Source of the DNA: DATJFH01 sp035495815
GTDB lineage: Bacteria > Acidobacteriota > Terriglobia > Bryobacterales > Bryobacteraceae
DNA length: 64,000 bases
NCBI GenBank assembly: GCA_035495815.1
Contig: DATJFH010000056.1
Location: 24,444 to 88,443, forward strand
Reading direction: 5' to 3'
Each line of letters begins with the position of its first letter. Position 1 is the stretch's first letter. Both the position numbers and the translations under genes were made by a program. Shown piece after piece: positions 58,036 to 64,000 of this stretch. Under the pieces are notes generated by a model. The model was given only the letters and a program-made list of their open reading frames with translations. It was not told the DNA's origin and searched no databases.

Positions 58036-58041
58036 TACAAT
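58036..58041 (+). promoter_or_regulatory. Predicted -10 element of the large glycosidase-like gene
   Basis: TACAAT (58036-58041) ends 6 bases before the ATG at 58048, so RNA would start at or next to the A of the start codon. The overlapping TATACA can serve the sialidase gene on the minus strand. No Shine-Dalgarno site precedes the plus-strand ATG. Confidence 0.4.
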
Positions 58042-58047
58042 TTGTGA

Positions 58048-60369
58048 ATGCTTCGGACTCGCACGTTGATTTTTGTCTCCGCCGTTCTGTGCCGCGCCGC
58101 CGATCTGGACTTGAGCAAAGCCACCCTCGTCCTGGACGCCGGCGCTTCCCCGCGCGACCGGAAGGCCGCCCAGGTGCTGGTGGAAGAGGTCGAGAAGCGC
58201 GCTCAGATCCGCTGGAAGCCGGCCCCGCCGCCCGCCGGCCCGCACGCCCCCTACGTCGAGTTGAAACGCTCGGGGAAGGGCGCCGCGGAGAGCTATGAAA
58301 TCAGGACGCAGCCCTCGGGCGTAACCGTCACCGGCGCCGATGAGCGCGGACTGCTGTTCGGAGTCGGCCGCCTGCTGCGCCAGATGCGCATGACTCCCGG
58401 CCGCATCAGCCTGCCCGACGGCTTCAGCGCCGCGGACGCGCCCAAGTATCCGCTCCGCGGCCACCAGCTCGGCTACCGTCCCAAAACCAATTCCTACGAC
58501 GGCTGGCCTGCGCCGGTGTGGGATCAGTATATTCGCGACCTGGCCGTCTTCGGGACCAACGCCATCGAGCTGCTGCCGCCGCGCACCGACGACGCCGCCA
58601 CCAGCCCGCACTTTCCCCTGCCCCAGATGGACATGATGATCGAGATGTCCCGCATCCTCGATCAGTATGGGCTCGACGTCTGGATCTGGTATCCGGCCAT
58701 GGACAAGGATTACTCCGATCCGAAAACCGTGGAGTTCGCGCTTGACGAATGGGAGCAGGTGTACAAGCGGCTGCCCCGGATCGACGCCATCTTCGTTCCC
58801 GGAGGCGATCCCGGACACACCCAGCCCAAATACCTGCTGGCGCTGCTAGAAAAGCAGACGCGCGTGCTTCGCAAGTATCATCCCAAGGCGCAGATGTGGG
58901 TCTCTCCGCAGAGCTTCTCCGGCGCCTGGCTGGCGGAGTTTTACGACATTCTGAACAAGCAGCAGCCGGCCTGGCTGACCGGCGTGGTGTTCGGCCCGCA
59001 GGTTTCCGCCAGCCTGCCCGCCCTGCGCGCCGCGATACCAAGGAAGTATCCCATCCGGCATTATCCCGATATCACTCACAGCCGCCAGTGCCAGTATCCC
59101 GTGCCCGACTGGGACGTGGCCTACGCGGTCACCGAGGGCCGCGAGATCATCAACCCGCGCCCCCTCGACCAGGCCCGCATCTTCCGGCTGCTGCAGCCCT
59201 ACACCAACGGCTTCATCACCTACTCGGAAGGCTGCAATGACGACGTCAACAAGGTCATCTGGAGCGCGCTCGGCTGGAATCCCGACGCCGATGTAACCCA
59301 GGTGCTGCGCGAGTTCAGCCGCTATTTCATCGGCGACCGCTACACGGACGATTTCGCGCAAGGCCTGCTGGCGCTCGAGCGCAACTGGCGCGGTCCCCTG
59401 TTAACCAATCAGCAGGTGTATTCCACCCTGCAGCAGTTCCAGTCCATGGAGCGCGCGGCCGCGCCGGCCACTACCGCCAACTGGCGCTTCCAGCAGGCCC
59501 TCTACCGCGCCTATTACGACGCCTACACCCGACGCCGCCTGCTCTACGAAAATGCCGCCGAGGAGAGCGCAATGGATAAACTCCGCGCAGCCCCTCTGCC
59601 CGGAGCCGTGGTGGCCATGGCGGAAGCCGAGGCGATTCTCGACCGCCCCGCGAGTGATCACGTAGCCCAGGACTGGCGCGCCCGGGTTTTCGAGCTGGCC
59701 GAAGCCTTGTTCCAGAGTATCCGCATGCAGTTGAGCGTCGCCCGCTACAAAGCCATCTCCACCGACCGCGGAGCCACTCTCGATACCATCGATTTTCCCC
59801 TGAACAGCAGGCTGTGGCTCAAACAGCGATTCGAAGAGATCCGGAAACTCGACTCCGAGCCGGCGCGCCTTGCGGCGCTGCGCGAGATCACCGATTGGAC
59901 CGACCCCGGACCTGGAGGCTTCTACGACGATCTGGGCAACCTCACCGCCCAGCCGCACCTCGACCGCGGACTGGGCGCCGGGAAGGACCCGGCGTTTCTG
60001 GAGTCGTCGCTCGTAGGTTTCAGCGCCCGCGGTGGTCCGTACCGGACGTCGTTCTGGACCCACGCCGAGGCGCTCAGCGAGTCGCCGTTAAGGATGCGGT
60101 ACACGGAGCTGGATCCGGCCGCGGCGTACAAGGTGCGGGTCGTGTATGCGGGCGACAGCCCCAGAAGCAGGATCCGGATGCTGGCCAACGACCGGACGGA
60201 GATTCATTCCTATATCGAGAAACCGAATCCGTATCGTCCGGTGGAATTCGATATTCCCCGGCAGGAAACCCAATCGGGAAAGCTGACCCTGACCTGGTGC
60301 CGCGAGCCGGGCCTCGGCGGAAATGGCCGCGGCAACCAGGTTTCCGAGGTCTGGCTCATGAAGAAGTAG
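58048..60369 (+). CDS. Large exported glycoside-hydrolase-like protein
   Basis: A 773-residue protein with a signal peptide (about 1-17). The first 120 residues have the alpha/beta fold of the GH20 domain 2 and GH67/GH115 N-terminal type (ATLVLDAGASPRDRKAAQVL, GVTVTGADERGLLFGVGRLL). The next 300 residues are a barrel-like region with YPLRGHQLGYRPKTNSYDGW, FGTNAIELLPPRTDD and IDAIFVPGGDPGHTQPKYL. It ends with helices and a beta domain. It resembles GH20/GH84/GH115-type enzymes, but I cannot place it in a single family or name the catalytic acids. It may act on the same glycan as the neighbouring sialidase. Confidence 0.75.
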   Translation: MLRTRTLIFVSAVLCRAADLDLSKATLVLDAGASPRDRKAAQVLVEEVEKRAQIRWKPAPPPAGPHAPYVELKRSGKGAAESYEIRTQPSGVTVTGADERGLLFGVGRLLRQMRMTPGRISLPDGFSAADAPKYPLRGHQLGYRPKTNSYDGWPAPVWDQYIRDLAVFGTNAIELLPPRTDDAATSPHFPLPQMDMMIEMSRILDQYGLDVWIWYPAMDKDYSDPKTVEFALDEWEQVYKRLPRIDAIFVPGGDPGHTQPKYLLALLEKQTRVLRKYHPKAQMWVSPQSFSGAWLAEFYDILNKQQPAWLTGVVFGPQVSASLPALRAAIPRKYPIRHYPDITHSRQCQYPVPDWDVAYAVTEGREIINPRPLDQARIFRLLQPYTNGFITYSEGCNDDVNKVIWSALGWNPDADVTQVLREFSRYFIGDRYTDDFAQGLLALERNWRGPLLTNQQVYSTLQQFQSMERAAAPATTANWRFQQALYRAYYDAYTRRRLLYENAAEESAMDKLRAAPLPGAVVAMAEAEAILDRPASDHVAQDWRARVFELAEALFQSIRMQLSVARYKAISTDRGATLDTIDFPLNSRLWLKQRFEEIRKLDSEPARLAALREITDWTDPGPGGFYDDLGNLTAQPHLDRGLGAGKDPAFLESSLVGFSARGGPYRTSFWTHAEALSESPLRMRYTELDPAAAYKVRVVYAGDSPRSRIRMLANDRTEIHSYIEKPNPYRPVEFDIPRQETQSGKLTLTWCREPGLGGNGRGNQVSEVWLMKK

Positions 60370-60420
60370 CGCACAGCATCACGCCGTCTGCCGGAAGACG
60401 CGCCTCCGGCCCCACCAGAA

Positions 60421-60448
60421 CGGCCGGTCAATCTGTACGACCGGGCCG
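60421..60448. terminator. Hairpin between two converging genes
   Basis: CGGCCGGTC at 60421-60429 can pair with 60439-60448 (one bulged G) around a 9-base loop, between the ends of the glycosidase-like gene and the sulfatase gene. No T tract follows on either strand, so it is only terminator-like. Confidence 0.35.
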
Positions 60449-60453
60449 GCCGC

Positions 60454-61842
60454 TTAACTGTAGAACTCTTTCTTGTGCTGCTCGGCGTACCCTTTCAGCT
60501 TGGCTGCAATATCCGGATACTTGTCGATCACGTTCGTGGTTTCGAGCGCATCCTTCTCCATATCGAAGAGGGAAAGCGGAATCGCGGCCTGGCGGTACTT
60601 CCCGGCTTTCCCGTCGTTACCGGCCTCGATCAACGTGCGGTACTCGTGGGGCAGGTGGAGCTTCCAGTGTCCGTCTCCGCTGATCACGCCCTCGAACACG
60701 GGACCGGTGGAGAAAGCGTAATACTCGTGCGGATTCACCGCCCCGGGCTTGCCGATGATCAGGTCCCACACATTCTTGCCGTCGATCGGGTTGCTGGGCA
60801 GGCTGGCTCCAGCCAGGTGGGCCAGCGTGGGATGAATGTCGATCGTGCACAGCGCCTTGGTGGACACCGAGCCCGCTTTGATCTTTCCCGGATACCGCAT
60901 GATGCAGGCGCTGCGGGTTCCACCGTCGAACCCGGTGGCCTTGGCTTCGCGGAAGGGAGTCTTGCCCGCATGGTTCCCGTATGAGATCCAGGGGCCGTTG
61001 TCGGACGTCATGATCACCAGCGTGTTCTCTTCCAGGCCGGCCGTTTTCAGCGCCTTCATGATCTCGCCCACCGACCAGTCGATTTCCATCATCACGTCCC
61101 CGTGAACCCCCGTCGGAGACTTTCCCTTGAACTTCTCGCTGCGGAAAAGCGGAACGTGCGGCATGGAGTGGGGCACGTACAGCAGGAACGGATTGCTCTT
61201 GTTGCGCTGGATGAAATCGACCGCGTGCTCGGTGTACCAGGTGGTCAGCATGGGCTGGTGCTCTTTGGTCACGCGCTCGATCTTGATCTTCCCGTTTTCC
61301 CAGAACTGGAGCGGGTACTTGCTGTAGTTTTGGGGGTTCTCCGGATGGAACTCCCACATGTCGTTCGAATACATCAGCCCGCACGATTCATCGAATCCCC
61401 TGGCCGGCGGGCGCGTCTCCGGCTGGTCGCCGATGTGCCACTTTCCGAACACCGCGGTCTTGTAGCCCTTGGCCTTCAATGTCTGGCCCATGGTGGCGAA
61501 ACCCGGGTCGAGCCCCCTCGCCCGCGGTCCGTGCGCGCCGAAGACTTTCGTGCGGCCCGGATAACATCCGCTGAGCAGCGCCGAGCGCGACGCGGAACAG
61601 ATCGCCTGCGGCACGTAGAAATTGTTAAACCGGCAGCCCTGACCCGCCAGCCGCTCGACATTGGGAGTCGCATAGGCCGGGTTGCCGAACGGATGGAAGT
61701 CCGACCACCCGGAATCGTCCAGAAAAAGGATGACGAAATTGGGCGTGGCCCCACCGGCGGCCCGTGCTTCGGGCATACCCAAAGCCGCCATCCCCAGCCC
61801 CGCGCTTTTTAGAAAATCTCTACGGCTTGTGATCTGGTTCAT
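60454..61842 (-). CDS. Tat-exported type I sulfatase
   Basis: A 462-residue sulfatase. The twin-arginine signal TSRRDFLKSAG is at 5-15. The catalytic motif is C82-S-A-S-R86, followed by SALLSGCYPGR. Cys82 should become formylglycine; alanine instead of the usual proline at the third position fits the C/S-X-P/A-X-R consensus. Other marks are ILFLDDSGWSD (metal Asp pair), AVFGKWHIGD, FLLYVPHSMPHVPLF and VIMTSDNGPWISYG. It removes sulfate from a polysaccharide or other ester. I start at the ATG at 61842, where the Tat signal begins; the longer frame adds 28 residues. The FGE at 2928-3890 can activate it. Confidence 0.93.
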   Translation of the reverse strand: MNQITSRRDFLKSAGLGMAALGMPEARAAGGATPNFVILFLDDSGWSDFHPFGNPAYATPNVERLAGQGCRFNNFYVPQAICSASRSALLSGCYPGRTKVFGAHGPRARGLDPGFATMGQTLKAKGYKTAVFGKWHIGDQPETRPPARGFDESCGLMYSNDMWEFHPENPQNYSKYPLQFWENGKIKIERVTKEHQPMLTTWYTEHAVDFIQRNKSNPFLLYVPHSMPHVPLFRSEKFKGKSPTGVHGDVMMEIDWSVGEIMKALKTAGLEENTLVIMTSDNGPWISYGNHAGKTPFREAKATGFDGGTRSACIMRYPGKIKAGSVSTKALCTIDIHPTLAHLAGASLPSNPIDGKNVWDLIIGKPGAVNPHEYYAFSTGPVFEGVISGDGHWKLHLPHEYRTLIEAGNDGKAGKYRQAAIPLSLFDMEKDALETTNVIDKYPDIAAKLKGYAEQHKKEFYS

Positions 61843-61951
61843 GGTCTTGAAACTGAGAGTATATACCCGCATCGTGCATGTGGGGAACTTCGCGCCGAGC
61901 GTACACAGCACCTGCGGACCGCCCACTTTTCAAGCGCTGCGGACCGGATCG

Positions 61952-62500
61952 TTACTGCGGCGGGCCGAGGAGCCCGGACATATCGTTCAGGATCTTCTGC
62001 TCCTGGCTGTCGTACTTGTTGCGGAACTCGTCGCTGTTCATGCGGGCGCGGCGTTCGCTTTCGGGCATGCCGCGCAAAGACTCGAACTCCTTGCGTACGA
62101 CTCCCTGGCGCTCCTGCGGGAGGTCGCCGAACTGGCGGAACACGCGACGGGCTTTGTTCTGCTTGTCGGGCGGGAACTGGTTGAAGGCCTGGTAGCGGGA
62201 GCGCAATTGGCGGCGCTGCTCGGGAGTCAGCTTGTTGTACTGTTCGAGCTGCTGCTCGAACCGCTTGCGGCGCTCGGGAGGAAGCTTGTCCAGAGCCCTC
62301 TGCCTGTCCTCCGGTGTCATGCGGTTGAAGCGGTCGAGCGGGGTCGGACCTTTTTTGCCGGCGCGGGGACCGGCCTTCGCGGAAGGCGGATTTTTAGGCG
62401 CTCTAGGGCCAGGATTGGGACGGTCCTTGGGCCGTTGAGCGGCTACGCCCGCCGCCAGCGCCACCGCCAGAACAGCACTCCACCAGACTGACCGGAACAT
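61952..62500 (-). CDS. Exported DUF3106-like protein
   Basis: A 182-residue protein with a signal peptide (about 1-22, ending GVAAQ), a Pro/Lys-rich spacer and repeated helical units (LDRFNRMTPEDRQRALDKLP, YNKLTPEQRRQLRSRYQ, FNQFPPDKQNKARRVFRQFG, LRGMPESERRARMNSDEF) typical of DUF3106. The unit spacing recalls LTXXQ/Spy-type periplasmic chaperones. It follows the anti-sigma factor by 27 bases and is probably part of the same operon, perhaps as an effector of an envelope response. Confidence 0.78.
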   Translation of the reverse strand: MFRSVWWSAVLAVALAAGVAAQRPKDRPNPGPRAPKNPPSAKAGPRAGKKGPTPLDRFNRMTPEDRQRALDKLPPERRKRFEQQLEQYNKLTPEQRRQLRSRYQAFNQFPPDKQNKARRVFRQFGDLPQERQGVVRKEFESLRGMPESERRARMNSDEFRNKYDSQEQKILNDMSGLLGPPQ

Positions 62501-62527
62501 AAAAATTCGCTGAAGAATCGTGATGCG

Positions 62528-63025
62528 CTACGACCGGGAACGCTCGGCGTCCACCGCCGCCGGGGCCAGGTTGAACTGGCGCAGCATGTCCATATCGTCC
62601 AAAGTCCGTTCGACCTGCTCCAGCTCGCGAACCACGGGCTGCGTTTCACGGGCGGGCGACAGGAGTTTGCCCGGCTCGTCGATGATGAAACCGGCCACCA
62701 GCACCAGGCACGCCATGGCAGCCAACGGCAGGGCAGGGCGCAGGAACATCGGGCGCAGGGGGCCGAAGACCCGGGCCCGCCAGCCCATTTGTTCCTGCTC
62801 TTCAATCCTGCGGTACAGACGGCGGTCGAAATCCGGCGAGACCGGACGGGCTTCCCATTGATCGAGCGCTTCCCACAAAGCGCGCTGGCCGTCCCGGAAC
62901 TCCCGGCAGGCGGGACAGATTTCCATGTGCGCCTCGAGGATCCGGGTGCTTTCCGGATTCAGCCTGCGGGCGCTGTAGCTGAGAAGAAACTCAGCGTTTT
63001 CCTGAGTCTCGATCGGGCAATTCAT
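62528..63025 (-). CDS. Membrane anti-sigma factor with zinc-binding motif
   Basis: A 165-residue protein. The N-terminal anti-sigma domain has His33, Cys37 and Cys40 (HMEICPACREF), the HxxxCxxC zinc motif of ZAS-type anti-sigma factors. A membrane helix lies at about 99-116 (LPLAAMACLVLVAGFII), and the C-terminal 50 residues are outside the cytoplasm. It should bind the ECF sigma factor encoded 9 bases upstream and release it on signal. The zinc site suggests, but does not prove, redox or envelope sensing. Confidence 0.86.
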   Translation of the reverse strand: MNCPIETQENAEFLLSYSARRLNPESTRILEAHMEICPACREFRDGQRALWEALDQWEARPVSPDFDRRLYRRIEEQEQMGWRARVFGPLRPMFLRPALPLAAMACLVLVAGFIIDEPGKLLSPARETQPVVRELEQVERTLDDMDMLRQFNLAPAAVDAERSRS

Positions 63026-63034
63026 AATTACCTC

Positions 63035-63613
63035 TTACGCCATGTGGGCCAATCGGGCCCGCAACGATTCGTACGCGCGAAACAGCAGCGACTTCACTGC
63101 CGACTCCGAACAATTCAAAACCACCGCAATTTGCGAGTACTCCATCTCTTCATACTTGTGCATGAGGACAGCCGCCCTCTGCTTTTCGGGCAGCGCGGCC
63201 ACTGCGCGACGCACTTCATCGAGCCTCGCCTGACGAAGCAGCGAGTGCTCCACCGTCGGCCGCCGGTCGGCCACGTCCCGCGGCGCCGACGAACCGGTAT
63301 CATCGTCCAGCCGTTCCTGGCCCTTCTCGTTTTTGCCATCCCGAAGCCAGTTCAGCGCCAGATGGGTGGCGATCCGGAACAGCCAGGTAGTAAACTTTGC
63401 GGTCGGCTCATAGGTCGCCCGCGAGCGGTAAACGCGAAGAAAAACCTCCTGGCCAAGCTCCTCGGAAATCCCGTGATCCTGCACCATCCGAAACAGAAAA
63501 TGGATCACCGGCAACCGGTATTTTTCCAGCAACAACGCGAAGCTGGCCCCGTCGCCCTCTTTGACCCGGAGCATCAGCTCCGCGTCATACTCCAGGGCGG
63601 CGACCGCTACCAT
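63035..63613 (-). CDS. ECF-type RNA polymerase sigma factor
   Basis: A sigma factor of 192 residues from the ATG at 63613; a GTG at 63637 would give 200. Region 2 spans MLRVKEGDGASFALLLEKYR, ISEELGQEVFLRVYRSRATY and FTTWLFRIATHLALNWLRD; region 4 is EVRRAVAALPEKQRAAVLMH, YSQIAVVLNCSESAVKSLLF. It has no extra domain, so regulation is through the next gene, a ZAS-type anti-sigma factor. I prefer the ATG because the GTG start is only 15 bases from the gpsA terminator. A palindrome GTTGCGCAAC (63643-63652) lies just upstream. Confidence 0.91.
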   Translation of the reverse strand: MVAVAALEYDAELMLRVKEGDGASFALLLEKYRLPVIHFLFRMVQDHGISEELGQEVFLRVYRSRATYEPTAKFTTWLFRIATHLALNWLRDGKNEKGQERLDDDTGSSAPRDVADRRPTVEHSLLRQARLDEVRRAVAALPEKQRAAVLMHKYEEMEYSQIAVVLNCSESAVKSLLFRAYESLRARLAHMA

Positions 63614-63652
63614 ATCTGTCTTAACCCGTTCGTCCACGGAAGGTTGCGCAAC

Positions 63653-63676
63653 AAAAAACAGGCGGTCGAACCCGCC
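63653..63676 (-). terminator. Intrinsic terminator of gpsA
   Basis: On the minus strand GGCGG (63676-63672) and CCGCC (63665-63661) form a stem with a 6-base loop, followed by TG and six T (63658-63653). It begins 7 bases after the gpsA stop and is the clearest stem-plus-T-tract in the window. Confidence 0.7.
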
Positions 63677-63682
63677 CGCGCC

Positions 63683-64000
63683 CTACTCTCCTTTCAGGCT
63701 TCTTTCCATCAGGACCCGGATGGCCTCGTTCGGGTGGCGAGCCTCGAACAGCATGGCGTACATCTGTTCCGCGATCGGCATCTCGATCCCGTAGCGGCGC
63801 GCCAGATCTACTGTAGCTCTCGTCGTTTCTATGCCTTCGGCGATCATTTGGGTGGCCCCGACAATCTCTTCCAGCTTCCGCCCGGCCGCCAGCCCCAGCC
63901 CCACCGTGCGGTTGCGGCTCAGCGAGCCGGTACAGGTCAGCAGAAGGTCGCCCAGGCCGGCCAGCCCGGCCAGTGTCCGCCCCTGCCCTCCGGCCGCCAG
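63683..64000 (-). CDS. gpsA: Glycerol-3-phosphate dehydrogenase [NAD(P)+], C-terminal part
   Basis: The last 105 codons of a GpsA, cut by the right edge. The part present shows the family signature LAGLAGLGDLLLTCTGSLSR and SRNRTVGLGLAAGRKLEEI, then the C-terminal helical domain (ATQMIAEGIETTRATVDLAR, GIEMPIAEQMYAMLFEARHP). The enzyme makes sn-glycerol-3-phosphate for membrane lipids from dihydroxyacetone phosphate. The N-terminal NAD-binding half is outside the window. A terminator follows, separating it from the sigma gene. Confidence 0.93.
   Translation of the reverse strand: MAAGGQGRTLAGLAGLGDLLLTCTGSLSRNRTVGLGLAAGRKLEEIVGATQMIAEGIETTRATVDLARRYGIEMPIAEQMYAMLFEARHPNEAIRVLMERSLKGE

Overview
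The window looks like chromosomal DNA of an acidobacterium of the Bryobacterales/Solibacter group. The evidence is the high GC content, a single-domain protein of the Solibacter-type C-terminal family (TIGR03437) at 32529-33317, a paired PSD1-type cytochrome (DUF1549/DUF1553) and DUF1501 protein at 41809-45679, a Gram-negative Tol-Pal system, and many ATGA/GTGA start-stop overlaps. This placement rests on protein family content and not on a marker-gene tree. I see no tRNA, rRNA, CRISPR array, transposase or prophage.

Layout. 1-2872 (minus): an exported TPR protein cut by the window edge, then an Rrf2 regulator-clpP-SDR operon. 2928-9777 (minus): a full tolQ-tolR-tolA-tolB-pal-cpoB operon continuing into a parvulin-type isomerase and a genuine formylglycine-generating enzyme (FGE). 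9868-12124 (minus): a PhoD-like phosphatase behind a decayed serine beta-lactamase-type gene. 12360-21409 (minus): a signalling island with an active Ser/Thr kinase, a PP2C phosphatase, a membrane FHA protein, a pseudokinase that has lost both catalytic aspartates, and two TPR proteins. 21562-27181 (plus): an exported metzincin protease, isocitrate dehydrogenase, purE and purK. 27132-29843 (minus): an RRM protein, then the F0 genes atpE, atpB, atpI-like and atpZ, with a six-heme cytochrome c translationally coupled in front of atpZ.

29950-41747 (plus): two MacB-type permeases, the TIGR03437 protein, and a tight run of eight genes: three cobalamin-type radical SAM enzymes, a SPASM radical SAM enzyme, two methyltransferases, an amidohydrolase and a DinB-family protein. 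Almost every junction overlaps or is 1-5 bases apart, and I could not match the run to a described pathway. It is the best candidate here for an undescribed biosynthetic system. 41809-48187 (plus): the PSD1/DUF1501 pair, an acidobacterial protein of unknown function, an esterase and an O-methyltransferase.

48189-51188 (minus): flagellar late genes flgM-flgN-flgK-flgL behind a sigma-28 type promoter. 51281-54629 (minus): murB, a CpaE/TadZ-like ATPase and an aminotransferase. 54658-56765: DUF2461, an exported unknown and an OmpR-type response regulator. 56818-61842: a sialidase and a large glycoside-hydrolase-like protein, divergent from a 36-base spacer, and a Tat-exported sulfatase. 61952-64000 (minus): the 3' end of gpsA with an intrinsic terminator, then an ECF sigma factor, its anti-sigma factor and a DUF3106-like exported protein.

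Links between regions. The FGE at 2928-3890 is the expected activator of the sulfatase at 60454-61842. The sulfatase, sialidase and glycosidase fit use of decorated polysaccharides. The FHA protein, pseudokinase and kinase probably form a phospho-dependent complex. Several genes have a good -10 hexamer only 6-14 bases before the start codon and no ribosome binding site, which suggests frequent leaderless or very short-leader transcripts.
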